The notes: a model not told the origin generated them from the letters alone. Shown: positions 9,942 to 20,752, counted from the first letter of the stretch. The stretch: DNA of 64,000 bases from Dipodascopsis uninucleata var. uninucleata (GCA_030568195.1 JAJLTO010000008.1:669706-733705); one strand, 5' to 3'. Program-made: numbers and translations.

Positions 9942-10827
9942 ATGGGCGTATCAGAAAATCTCTTGAAGATGTTCTCTTTGGAGGGCAAGACTGCACTGGT
10001 AACGTATGTACCTGAATAAGATCTTCAGATAGATATAGTGACTGGTCAAGTAATAGTAAATCGCTGACAAAATATTTTATAATAGTGGAGGTACGCGTGG
10101 TATTGGTGCGGCCATAGCTATCAGTTTCGCAGAGGCGGGTGCCAACGTTATCTTACTACAGCGAGATACATCGAAGACAGATACGAGGGATAAAATCAAT
10201 TCTCTTGACACAGGTGCTAAGGCAACTATTGTACAGTGTGATCTCTCCGATGCAGCACAGGTGAAGGGCATTGTTTCCCACATCACCAATGATCTTGGAA
10301 TGATAATTGATATTCTTGTCAATTGTGGAGGTATTCAGCGACGCCATCCCGCAGAGATTTTTCCAGATTCCGACTGGGATGAGGTGCTCCAGGTCAATCT
10401 GAACACTTGCTTTACCCTTGCTCGTGATTGTGGAAAGCATATGCTCGAATCTTATGAGAAGGATCCCTCGTATAACCGTAAGATCATTAATATTGCGTCT
10501 CTAGTCTCTTACCAGGGTGGTGTCACTGTACCAGCTTACACTGCTGCCAAGCATGGTATCCTTGGCGTGACCAAGGCATTGTCCAACGAGTGGATCTCCA
10601 AGGGTATCAATGTTAACGCTGTCGCTCCGGGATACATTGCAACTGAGATGAATACTGCTTTAATTAATAATCCAACTCGATCTCGTCAGATTATGGAGCG
10701 CATTCCAGCAGGTCGCTGGGGTACGCCTGATGATTTTAAGGGAGCCCTTGTGTTTCTTGCATCTCCCGGCTCCAACTACGTTTCTGGAGAATGTATTGTT
10801 GTTGACGGCGGATGGATGGGACGATAA
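9942..10827 (+). CDS. kduD: KduD-like short-chain dehydrogenase (2-dehydro-3-deoxy-gluconate 5-dehydrogenase family), one intron
   Basis: Exons 9942..10003 and 10086..10827 give 267 residues. The 82-nt intron has donor GTATGT, branch-like GCTGAC and acceptor AATAG, and it splits the Rossmann motif TGGTRGIG (21-28). The classical SDR catalytic set S159, Y172, K176 is present. Sequence blocks [37 protein letters not shown] and VDGGWMGR match bacterial KduD and 2-deoxy-D-gluconate 3-dehydrogenase closely. The usual NNAG is NCGG (100-103), an unusual variant. KduD interconverts 3-deoxy-hexo-2,5-diulosonate and 2-keto-3-deoxygluconate with NAD(P)H, which would feed the aldolase at 6104. It could instead oxidise another keto-deoxy acid or an aldose. 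It lies divergent from dehydratase 2 and next to the regulator at 13022. Confidence 0.85.
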
Positions 10828-11087
10828 ATTATAGATGAATTGAATGCTACAAATGTTTTATGAAGAGCCTTTTGCAAAGAGAAGAGTAGAAGCTTTGAAT
10901 ATGAATAATTATGTTTACATTAATAGGATCAAGCTGTTCCCTGTACAATTCGAACCAAATGAACATTTGATTACCATAGGACGTCGCTACCACGTAAATG
11001 CAAATATATCAAACATAAATGCATCTCTGACTTACCGCCACTATTTTGAACTAACGTATTTGAATTGAGGATACGGATCCTCCGTCT

Positions 11088-11623
11088 TCATAGCTTGATA
11101 ATCTGAGAAAGAGAGAGTCTGACTGCAACTCTCTTATCTCCAGCTGCAGCAAAGATTTTATCTACGATTTCTAACAGGATCCTTGCGCGGTTCTCAATAG
11201 ATCCACCGTACTCATCTTCTCTGATTCGAAACATCTTGCAAGAATTGGTCCAAGAGAAAACCATTGGCCGCGTGTATTTCAACACCGTCGAAGCCAGCTT
11301 CCTGAGAATCAAGAGCCGTAGTGACAAAATTTCTTCAATCTTCTTTATTTCCTCAATAGTCAGAGCATGCGGAACGTCCTGATCTTCGCATGGAATTGCA
11401 CTAGCTGCAAGCCTTTCTACTGGATTAGCACTATGGTTTACTCGTCCTAGGCCAACAATTTGAGTAAAGATAAAGCTCTTTTTATCATGCGCTGTGTTGG
11501 TTACCTTTTTCCATTCTATAACTTGCTTGTCTGTAAAGGGACCTAGGGCGTTGTCGCGTCCTGGATTCTTGTCGAGACTTCAAGATCTCCTACTTTAATT
11601 CGAGTAAATAGAGGATCTGCCAT
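11088..11623 (-). pseudogene. Old Yellow Enzyme (NADPH:flavin oxidoreductase) relic
   Basis: Starting at an ATG at 11623, the reverse strand shows MADPLFTRIKVGDLEVS (OYE N-terminus), then IFTQIVGLGRVNH (usually QLWHLGRV), PHALTIEEIKKIEE, AGFDGVEIHAANGFLLDQFL and finally DEYGGSIENRARILLEIVD. These are the ordered core motifs of the FMN barrel. They do not lie in one frame: about 40 residues are missing after the first block, one shift occurs before the GFDGVEIHAANG block and another before DEYGGS, and the reading stops at 11088 well short of the usual ~380-400 residues. It is therefore a decayed, truncated gene. It does not appear to be explained by introns, because donor and acceptor signals are lacking at the breaks. 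Confidence 0.82.
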
Positions 11624-13021
11624 TGTGAGATACTAAATAATTCTATATAATAAGAGCTAATATACAGAAAAACAGTAGAATGATCAATAGTCCAATTGCT
11701 AATCTGTTTATGTCTCTCTAAACAAATAACGGAATTATCAGGACCTTAAATATGCTATTTTATGCATATGAAATGAAACTAGGTGCTCAAAGGCACAAGA
11801 TTTTCTAAATCAACGACGTAGTGGTATACTTTGTAATACATCTGCTTGGAAGTGCTCATAGAAAACTTAGATGAGCTTACCAACCTCAGCTAAATCGGTA
11901 CGCTCCGTAATAATCCAATTCATGATCTAATAAGATTAATTTGGCCGATATATTGGTATCTGCACCGAGAGGAAACGGAGTTTCTCTTAAATAGTTATAA
12001 TTTTAACACCGACAACCAGCTTCACGAATTATTAGTAAATGTATTGTTCACTGAGTTAATAGCCCTAACTGCTGGCCGATTGTTTGTTTGCCCTAAGTGG
12101 TATGTAAACCGGCTTTATGAACGATCCGCGTATGCACAAAACCCGCACATACAAGTACATATTTTTATAGGCCCGGCTCGTAAACATCCCAGAGAGCTCT
12201 CCTCTTCAGCGATCTCTGCCGACATTCGCGGTCGTATATTTTACTGAATAGATATACTGCCATGTGAATGCAGATTTGCCGTTTCTATGATAGCTGTAGT
12301 ATCGTTTTGTATTATTGGTAGATCATATAGCTAATTAGAATATCGATTCCTGCTTAACGAGAGCGAAAGAAATAGTTAGAATCAAGCTTCAGTTAAAGCC
12401 TTAGAGCTAGGAGAATCGTCATTTTTTCCTCACCAATTACTTTCGTCAAAGACGTACACAGAGGCAGTAAATAGATTTCTACTTTTACCGGCATCATTAG
12501 TAACATACAATAGACTTCAAACCATTATAAGCTACGAATGATAGTGAAATGGCTAATAGCACTATGTACTGTCTGTGGGTAGTGGGACTGACCAGAGAGC
12601 GGAAATCCTACTGACATATAAGTGCGGTGATATTTATGTAATGATATTTATGTAATATGGACTACAAACTTAGTCATCAGTGCCCCGCCTTTTTTCTGTG
12701 GCAGGTAGTGAGTGCGTTAAATGGAACTACTTCGCTAACCCATTTAAACATCACCTTATTGCAGTTCCGTGCACACGAAATCCTGGACAACATCCAATGA
12801 TATATACTCTTTAGATACAAAGCATCGTGATATAGAGGCATTAAGCTTAATTAGGTTGGAATTTACTCCAGTTTCAAAACCTTTCGAACTTAGATGAACA
12901 GGCGTTTAGAGGTGGAGACCCCAGACTCCGGTAATTGACTCAAGTAGCCGGGTTGCCGCATTCTTAATTTTTGTTTTTTTAATAAAATACAAAAAGAAAT
13001 CAATTCGAGACCCTGCGGAGA
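11624..13021. other. 1.4-kb intergenic stretch before the Zn2Cys6 regulator
   Basis: No gene is seen. Short open frames (for example about 12044-12247) show no family features. The last 150 bp before 13022 contain a CCGG...CCGG pair (about 12930-12953) and a poly(T)/poly(A) stretch at about 12964-12996 immediately upstream of the regulator's ATG, compatible with its promoter and leader. Confidence 0.4.
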
Positions 13022-15588
13022 ATGGATATCAGTCTTATTACTGCTGCTAGCGAACGAGCAAGTCAGCAAAATGCAGATACCGTGCAGTTGGTGGATGTCG
13101 ACAATTCTAGCGACGTGGACTCGCAGGTCATGGAGAGCTCAAATCACAGCATGCAAAGCATGCGAGACGCCCTATTGCCGAAAGGAAGAACTGACAAGTC
13201 CAAAAGAAAGCGCGCCTACAAAGCCTGTCTGAACTGCAGAAAGCGCAAGGTATGATTGCCGTTAATTACATCACTCTAAGGCTATTGGTCTTGTACTAAT
13301 AATATATTTTCGTGTTACAGGCAAAATGTATCTTCCCTCCTGATATGGCCTTCATCCCACCATGTATCCGCTGTCAGCGAGAAGGCTGCGAGTGTAGATT
13401 TGTTCCTTCTCGTAGAGGAGGGCGCAGAGTGAAGAAGTCATCTACAGAAGAGGCTCGTGACCCTAGGGAGCCAGCACAAATAGAGTCCAATAACCCAGAA
13501 AACGAGAATAACTTAACGGCAAGTGATTCCAGACTGGCAGATAAAGAAGCGAATGTCAACAACGGCGACCAATTTGAATATCATGAGAATATTCATGGTC
13601 ACCAGACACAAGAAAAGAAGATAGATGCACACGAAAGCACCCAAGTAGATACGGAAACTCTTGCATTCTCCATGATGAGAAATCCTTCCGACGCGATAAG
13701 CCTTTTAACTCAGGCATCGCTGTATTCGAGCAAAAAGAATGGTTATTACACCCAAGACGACGAAGATGACGAGGAAGAGTCCAGTGCACACTCGGATGAC
13801 GACTCAGCAGAAAAATCTGTAATGGGAGACGGCTTAGACGATGCGCAGATAAGATCAAGAGCCCGACTTTCTGTGTATCCATCAAAAAAGCTGAAAAGGA
13901 CACCTCTGGAGAAAATAGCTGCTTTCCCGCTTATAAAGAAGGGTTATATAAATCCTACTCAACTGAGAACTTATGTGTCGATATACTTTACAAGACACAA
14001 TCATTATCTACCTCTTATGCCATTGGCTCACATTCCCAAGAATGACGAGATGCTGAGTGATTTCGCAGAGCGAGAACCATTTCTTCTTATAGCGATGATA
14101 ATTGTTGCGTCTCGCTTCGAAAATTGCGCTGTTCATGAAGCATGTTGGAAATACATGCAAACGATAATCAGCGATTTAATGTTTGGAACTGAGCCCACTG
14201 TCGGTGCTGTAGAAGCGTTGATGCTTCTCTCTGAAAATATCCCTAGATTTCCGCATGTCGAGCAATCACAAATACACTATTACGAAGAACGGACGATGTG
14301 GAATTTAATAGGTCTTGCAATCAGAATAAGCTACTATCTGGGTCTCGATCAAAAGGGTCTAGGAACTTTAGATAGTAGTTCACACTATAATAGGCATCGT
14401 GAGAGACTTGTGTGGACTCACTGTTATATACTGGACAGGCAGGCTTCCATTCGTGTTGGGAAAGCCTTCTGGAGTAGAGGACCAAGTCTTTGCTTCCAAA
14501 ATCCTTCTCGCGGTGCATCGGCTTTAAATTTCCCTACGTTAGTTCCTAAAAATATTGGCGATGAGGACTATGCGTCATTCATGCAAGCTCAGATAGAATT
14601 GACCCAGATTCTCACTAATATCCATGATACATTGTATCCTAGTCGCGACCGGACACTTCAACTAGTACAAGGTGGCGAATATCCTAGGATTTTGGATGAA
14701 TATTCACTCACGTTTGCTTCACACAAGATGGCTTGGCAGCAAGTGACATGGAAAACTTTTCCACTTAATGAAATTGTATGGCTATCATATCATTATGCCT
14801 GCCTGTATGCTTATGGATTTTCGTTTCAATCTCATTTACGACGTTGCACCGCCAAATATAAAGAAATGCAGCAAATGCCATCAGAAGACAGAATGTCCCT
14901 AGCCGAGATAGTGTTTCCGCGAGGAATGGCTGGGTCTCCTGACGCACGTTATATTATTGAATTCAAGAAAGCTGCTATGGATTTACTTACAATATGTGTT
15001 GACCAGCTACATGCAGGTGGTGCGCTGGCGTATCTGCCAGCTCGATTCTATGGCTACATATCATACGCGATTATGTGTCTTATCAAAGTGGTCTTCACAG
15101 GAGCTGTACTTCCAAATGAGCAGAATGTCATTCTGAGTTTGATCAACCGTGTCACTACCGCAATTTTTTCTCTGGAGGCAAGTGTCGACAATCAGAATCC
15201 ACTCCTCAGACGTATTTCACAATTGAAGTTTTTGATAAAGACTCTCTGGAATGCTGAAGGAGGAATTATTACTTCACAGAGACAATTAGATACCACTAAT
15301 ATTAATATTATTAGTGAGCCGAAGACAGATTCTCGAACTGTTAATGTTTCAAGCAGTAAAGTCGATCCACATGACTTAGCAGCCAGTGCCTGGCAGGCTA
15401 ATAATTCTCTTCAATCTAATGGATTTAATACCGAGATCCAGGAAGTATTTCCTTTTACTGATATTGAAACTGGCAACAGTGACTTGGCTGATGCCGGTTT
15501 AGCATCTATGTTATCGTTTGATCTTGACTCTGAGATTTGGCTGTCGTATTTCTACAATCAAGACTCCTATCCCATGGTTGGAGAATAA
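13022..15588 (+). CDS. Zn2Cys6 fungal transcription factor, 831 residues, one intron
   Basis: Exons 13022..13249 and 13321..15588. The 71-nt intron (donor GTATGA, branch TACTAAT, acceptor TTACAG) falls inside the zinc cluster, a common position in this family. Splicing gives CLNCRKRKAKC followed by CIRCQREGCEC, the six-cysteine binuclear zinc DNA-binding domain at about residues 69-106, preceded by a basic stretch (KSKRKR). After an acidic low-complexity linker (DDEDDEEESS and similar, about 200-225) comes the fungal-specific middle homology domain (about 270-560), including HYLPLMPLAHIP and YYLGLDQKG. The C-terminus is acidic and aromatic, as in activation domains. It is tandem after the KduD-like gene and the nearest regulator to the sugar-acid module, so it is the prime candidate for its control (inference). 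CGG/CCG inverted repeats at 5686 and 9659/9741 are possible targets. Confidence 0.93.
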
Positions 15589-15835
15589 ATTTGTTTATAT
15601 GTGAATTTTTTTTGGGTATGTCATATCTGAGGAGATGCATTACCGGAAGTTGAGATTTTCGCTATACTTTTCTCTACCTTGTAAAACAATGCTGCTTGGA
15701 CAAAAATTTGGGTTAATACAATGGAATATTACTTGTTCATGATGCCATGTACTACTAGTTCATTATGTAGACTACGTAACTATATCAAAGAAGTCCAGTT
15801 AGTGCCATTCAAAGTGTCATTCAAAGTGACGTAAG

Positions 15836-18800
15836 TTAAACAAACACCGATTTCTTCAGAACTTTAACTACAGCGTTTGCTAAAGAATGTAGATCTGATG
15901 AGACATCAAGAGGAATGATATCATCCTCATATAAATCTGGTGGATCTGCAATTGACAGTGTCGGTGACTCGCAGATGAGAATTGCTAACTTCCCTCCGAA
16001 TTGGCTAACGCTATCACGGTATAACTTTCGCTGACTCTTAGCTACAGGAACATCATACAGAACAGCCGTTGATGAAGACTTGACAATGCTGTTGATATGC
16101 GCAATTGCGTTATCGAAAGAATTTTCTGCAGAAACAGACGGAATGCCATTTCCAAGAATCAATGCAATATTTTGGCCAAGGTCCGATGACTCTTTATGAA
16201 TTCCAGTGCCAATCAAAATAATATTTGCTGATTTCTTTGCTGTTTTATTCCACGAATTTTCCAGCCAGTAATTTATAAACCGCTTGATAAGATCGGCCGA
16301 TATCATAGGTCTGTTGGCAAGCGAAAGAGATTTCTTAACAGTATTTTCAGTTTCATAGTTCATACCAGATGGTTCTCGAGGTGTCTCTTTATCATATTTG
16401 GAAGCAAAAAATTCAAGTAACTTGAATGGGGGATTGAGGACTGGATGCGTGTTTGATGTTCTAAGACGTTGAATCCACTCTTGCTGAGGCAAGACATCAA
16501 ATGTCAAGTTCGCTTCTTTCATCATCGGAATCAAGTCGCGAGACCAGTGGAATGTCGTTGGATTAACAACATTAAACACCTGATCACGCCTAACGTCTTT
16601 GTCTTCATCTGAGAGAAGCGTCAAGTCCACTACAGTATGCGCAACAATATCTACTGGAAGCCACCTGCAGTTTTCATTAAGCTCAGGTACAGCACCTATA
16701 GTAACCGCAGACTGAAAGATCAGCGAAATTGCTTCTGTGGCATTCCATACTCCATAAACAGTGTCACCACATATTTGACCAACCCGAAGAACTCTTGCAA
16801 TTGCGCCATAGTTTCTAGATGCTAGCGAACATAGATTTTCAGTCACAATCTTTGATCTAGCATAGCCCATATTTTGGGCATGAGTAAAGTCGCTGTCAAT
16901 TTCTTCTCTTGCGTAGCTATTAGGAGAAAACGTCACAGCAGACACAGACGACACAAAAAAGAAAGCTGCTGGGATTGAGCGCCGCGAGTCTAAGCACAAT
17001 TGAATTAGATTATGGGCCCCTTTGATATTGTCCTCAAATGACTGAAACGACATATTGAAGTTGACGGACCATGCTGGGTGGATAACTTTGGTTATACACT
17101 TGAGAATATCTTCATGCATTGCCGGAGAAAGACCAAGGTCTGGCTTGCTAAGGTCTGAAGGAATCGAAACGATCTTTTGACGATCAGTCAAGCTCATGCT
17201 ATGGTAAATTTTTCTTTCAATAAGAGATGATACAACGCGGACTTCCGCATCTGCTGTAGATGCAGCACGTACCAAAGCATATACCTTTTTGACAGCGGGA
17301 AGCCTAACTAAAACAGACAGTATATGCGCCCCAAGTGAACCAGTGGCACCGGTTACGAGTATGTACTCTCCTGAAAGACTAGAGTCCACTGGTTGGTGTG
17401 GTTCAAATCTAGAGTATTTCTCGAGAGTTGCTTTCATCGAGTCATATACGCTCACGTCTCCCTCAGCGCCCGCGCTTCTCATGGTGAATAGCTTATGTGC
17501 TAGTTGATTGATGTTTGGATTCTCAAAGACGATATTAAATCCAACTTTACCAGAACCAGTATTTATAGACTTAATGATTTGTGTACGAACATTAGTCGAT
17601 TGAAGAGAGTCCATTCCAAAGCTGAAGAAGTCGGTATCGTACATAAGAATATCTGGATCTTCAATACCAAGTGTTCTCACAATCAACTCATGCAGATATG
17701 GCTTGAGTTCCTCTTCCGTCAACGAAAGGCCATTCTCTCCCGCACTTTCGTCGGTAGACTTGTAAAGTTCCTCGATCTCTGAACTCAACTGACGAGAAAA
17801 GGCCGCGCGAATAATGGTGCCCTTATCAGTTCTGGGATATTCTGTAGTCGGAGGAAGAACATGAATCATATCTTTACTAATACGTGCAAAATCATCTTGT
17901 TGCGTGTTAGCCCTTTCCACCTCAGGCCAAATTGTGTTGATTATATCACTGCTAGAGAGACCTTCAGTAGCCTCAGATGCAACTACAAGCATGGCTAACT
18001 GTGGTTTGCCAGCACCCACTACCATAACTTCCTTTACAAAGGAATGTCTTCTGATAGCGTGCTCCATTGGAATTGGATTAGCCTTTTCACCGTTAACGAG
18101 AACAATTGTATCGTCAATACGTGCGAAATATTTCCATAAGCCAGGCCTTGTTGGATGAGGTGTAAATGTGTCTTTTGTAGCATATGATCCATCTGGCCTA
18201 TTAGATGCTACCTTAGAGGGCCAACCCTCTTTAATGACGACTTCATATAAACCAGAACTTCCTACTTTCTCAAAAAGGATGTGAGGCTCCAATTTTTTAG
18301 GAACCCGCAAGTAATTCCAGTCGAAATCAGTCTTCGAGTCACGCAGAGACATCATTAGTTGACCTGTCTCAGTCGATCCATAATGGGAAACCAAATTGAC
18401 ACCTCGACGAACAAGTATATCACCAAGCTCATCAGGACAAGAGGAGCCACCAAAAGTAACCATTTTAAGCTTCTGAAGAATATTAATACCTTCTTCTGTC
18501 TCACAGAGGAGTTTCAACGCGTACGGCACTCCATAGAAGACTTCGAACTGGTGCTCTGACATAATCTTAATGATATTTGGACTTGTCAAAGGAAGATTTG
18601 CAGAATACATATAAAGCTCTTTGCAGCATGATACTCCACGGAAAAAACTAGCAATACCATGAGAGTGGAACAGTGGAAGAGTAATAAATCCCCGCATATT
18701 CATATTATTGGTGTAGTTCTGAAGAGAGGCCCTCTGAGTCTGAGGAATTGATTTCGGCACTCCTGTTGAACCAGAAGAGTGAATGATCCAACATACTCGA

Positions 18801-19348
18801 GAATTCTCAATTGTATGATCAATATGATGATCCAGACGTGTATCAGAAACCTTAGATGCCTCAAGGATTCTCTCCGAATCGCGAAAATAGGTCTGAGAAA
18901 CGATTTCTGTCGCTCTCATATTAGGCATGGATTTCTTGAGCTTGTTAACCATTGGCTCAAATGACGGGTGGAAAAATATCATTTTCACATTGTTATTCTT
19001 TAATAACGACAAGTAGGCTGCCTCTGATATTCTAGTCGATAGATACAATATAGAATGATCTAGCTTTGTAAGAGCCAGTATTGAAATCAGATAGTCGAGG
19101 TTAGATGGTCCCAGAAGAGCGACTGTAACATTTGGATGCTCAGTTTTTTCTCTTACAGGCAAGATCTCATTGTACTGCCTTGCCGCAATGTAGGCAAACG
19201 TGTCAAGTTCTTTGAAAGTGAACTCCTCGTAGTCCATGTCATGCTTTGGATAGGCAAAAATAACTTTGTCCGGTAAACGATTAGCACGATCTCTCATGAG
19301 TTCGTCTATCGTGAGATGATTCTCGTCAATACTATTATCGAAAGTCAT
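15836..19348 (-). CDS. Adenylate-forming reductase (A-T-R, NRPS-like) with C-terminal extension
   Basis: 1,170 residues from ATG 19348 (an upstream in-frame TTG at 19426 is not a likely start). The adenylation domain holds SSGSTGVPKS at 191-200, HYGSTETGQ at 322-330 and a C-terminal YFARIDDTIVLVNGEK block. The thiolation domain has FFSFGMDSL with the phosphopantetheine serine S581. The NAD(P)-binding thioester reductase begins TGATGSLG (666-673) and has the YxxxK pair Y829/K833. Such enzymes activate a carboxylic acid with ATP, tether it and release it as aldehyde or alcohol. Lys2 shares the layout, but this protein is shorter and has the fungal aryl/keto acid-reductase type, so the substrate is unknown. 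About 130 extra residues (1037-1170) follow the reductase, unlike the usual ending. No tailoring cluster is evident, though a mutarotase-like gene lies just upstream. Confidence 0.9.
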   Translation of the reverse strand: MTFDNSIDENHLTIDELMRDRANRLPDKVIFAYPKHDMDYEEFTFKELDTFAYIAARQYNEILPVREKTEHPNVTVALLGPSNLDYLISILALTKLDHSILYLSTRISEAAYLSLLKNNNVKMIFFHPSFEPMVNKLKKSMPNMRATEIVSQTYFRDSERILEASKVSDTRLDHHIDHTIENSRVCWIIHSSGSTGVPKSIPQTQRASLQNYTNNMNMRGFITLPLFHSHGIASFFRGVSCCKELYMYSANLPLTSPNIIKIMSEHQFEVFYGVPYALKLLCETEEGINILQKLKMVTFGGSSCPDELGDILVRRGVNLVSHYGSTETGQLMMSLRDSKTDFDWNYLRVPKKLEPHILFEKVGSSGLYEVVIKEGWPSKVASNRPDGSYATKDTFTPHPTRPGLWKYFARIDDTIVLVNGEKANPIPMEHAIRRHSFVKEVMVVGAGKPQLAMLVVASEATEGLSSSDIINTIWPEVERANTQQDDFARISKDMIHVLPPTTEYPRTDKGTIIRAAFSRQLSSEIEELYKSTDESAGENGLSLTEEELKPYLHELIVRTLGIEDPDILMYDTDFFSFGMDSLQSTNVRTQIIKSINTGSGKVGFNIVFENPNINQLAHKLFTMRSAGAEGDVSVYDSMKATLEKYSRFEPHQPVDSSLSGEYILVTGATGSLGAHILSVLVRLPAVKKVYALVRAASTADAEVRVVSSLIERKIYHSMSLTDRQKIVSIPSDLSKPDLGLSPAMHEDILKCITKVIHPAWSVNFNMSFQSFEDNIKGAHNLIQLCLDSRRSIPAAFFFVSSVSAVTFSPNSYAREEIDSDFTHAQNMGYARSKIVTENLCSLASRNYGAIARVLRVGQICGDTVYGVWNATEAISLIFQSAVTIGAVPELNENCRWLPVDIVAHTVVDLTLLSDEDKDVRRDQVFNVVNPTTFHWSRDLIPMMKEANLTFDVLPQQEWIQRLRTSNTHPVLNPPFKLLEFFASKYDKETPREPSGMNYETENTVKKSLSLANRPMISADLIKRFINYWLENSWNKTAKKSANIILIGTGIHKESSDLGQNIALILGNGIPSVSAENSFDNAIAHINSIVKSSSTAVLYDVPVAKSQRKLYRDSVSQFGGKLAILICESPTLSIADPPDLYEDDIIPLDVSSDLHSLANAVVKVLKKSVFV

Positions 19349-20380
19349 TATATCTTTTCCTTTAATATAGAGCCACTTATGATTGGCGACTGTCGGTAGG
19401 TATTTATGTAATTTTCTATAAGACAAATCCTATATCAATTCATTTAAGTGACCGAACTGAGAAGTGAAGGATATAGCCGTTATTAATATATCTATAAGTA
19501 TCTCCTCCATCTTCGAAATACTCCACTTGCATACTCGACATTGCTGTTGAAACCTCTATAATAATAAAGATGTCACTTTCCAAATAATATGCTTTAATAT
19601 TGATATTTCCGAGCTGCTCTCGGAGAAGAAGCTTTTGGCAAGATTTGAAGATGAAGCACCTGACAGTAACAAAACAATGGAGTAGTCGACACGGAAATGA
19701 TCGGAAATATTAACCATCAGCGAGCTGATATGTTTCATGACTAAATCAACGGAACTTTGAAGCCACATAGGGAATACAGACCTGTGCTATATTGTAGATA
19801 TCTGTCAGCTAAGAACGCTTATTATCTGTCTGTTGCCAAAGAATTGTTTTTCTTATAGGGAAATTATCAGATACTGTGCTGGAAGAAACTCCGCAGCTGG
19901 CTTGCTTTTTCGTATGTAAAGGCGGAGAAAAAGCCAGGATATCATCGGTTTAGGGTTTATACTGCGAGCGTCTCATCGATTATTAATTGCTAAGTAAATA
20001 TGAAAGAAATATTACGTATACTTGTTGAGTAATAGTAGGAACAATATTAGTAATTGATGTGGTACCTTTTCGACCCGCTCTCATTTGCAGCATGCGTGAA
20101 AATATTTCATGCCTATGTGCTCAATTGAGGAAGAAAGAGTAGGATTATAGAGAACTACGTATAGATAGCCTTTCTATCCATAGATAAATACCAAGATGCC
20201 TTTAAACTCGTATATTTTAGCCTTAAATAAATACACTGCTTACTTCCACTAGAAAGCTCTCCGCATGTCGACCTTGTTGTGTAGATGTTTCGAGCTACGA
20301 ACAAGGAGTAGTGAATAAATATTAAATTATAGTAACTCAGTTTCATGCGCGCTTCATTAAGAATAGAAGGTGGTTCCAGG
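19349..20380. other. 1-kb intergenic region between A-T-R gene and mutarotase gene
   Basis: This is the promoter of the A-T-R gene (read leftward) and the 3' flank of the mutarotase gene. It is AT-rich. An open frame at 19556-19768 on the reverse strand has no recognisable family and is not called. I see no symmetric CGG/CCG site. Confidence 0.35.
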
Positions 20381-20752
20381 TTATGCATCGAACCTGAATA
20401 CTTCTTCCAAGTTGTACCACCATCCTTTGGGATCAGTACTTCCGGTACTACCTTCAACGAGAGTCTCTTGCATGCTGTCGGTCAATTTCCACCATCGTCG
20501 GGTTGGTTCATTCAATGACCCTTTTTTGGAATCAGTTTCCCAGTCGTTCCCAATATACTTGAAAGTTGCGATTAGAAGCGAGTGAATTGGATCATAATGG
20601 ATTGAATAGTCGACAATATTTTGATCTTTAAGGCTCTCGAGGACTTCGGGCCAAACATTCTTGTGAATATCCTTATACTCCTGAAGAGCTTCTGACTTGA
20701 CCTTGATGATCTGGCATATACGCTTTCCTGGATAATTTGATGTTGTTGACAT
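20381..20752 (-). CDS. rhaM: L-rhamnose mutarotase-family protein (RhaM/YiiL, COG3254)
   Basis: 123 residues, slightly longer than bacterial RhaM (about 104). The dimeric alpha/beta-barrel family interconverts the alpha and beta anomers of L-rhamnose, and some relatives act on L-fucose. Seen here: EYKDIHKNVWPEV (catalytic-type Y26 and H30, then WPE), DYSIHYD at 49-54, the paired tryptophans RRWWKLTD (W87, W88) and the C-terminal LEEVFRFD. A small insertion around 95-112 accounts for the extra length. ATG 20752 gives an N-terminus without targeting signal, so it is probably cytosolic. Presence next to sugar-acid genes suggests use of L-rhamnose or L-fucose, but no rhamnonate-specific lactonase is nearby. 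It is read in the same direction as the A-T-R gene, which may be coincidental. Confidence 0.88.
   Translation of the reverse strand: MSTTSNYPGKRICQIIKVKSEALQEYKDIHKNVWPEVLESLKDQNIVDYSIHYDPIHSLLIATFKYIGNDWETDSKKGSLNEPTRRWWKLTDSMQETLVEGSTGSTDPKGWWYNLEEVFRFDA

Noticed and set aside
19349-19426. Extension of the A-T-R reading frame to 19426
   Set aside because: It begins with TTG; ATG 19348 gives a normal N-terminus for the adenylation domain.
19556-19768. 70-codon reverse frame with a GASSSNLAK string resembling a P-loop
   Set aside because: It lacks the GxxGxGK lysine and has no flanking homology; composition is that of chance AT-rich reading.
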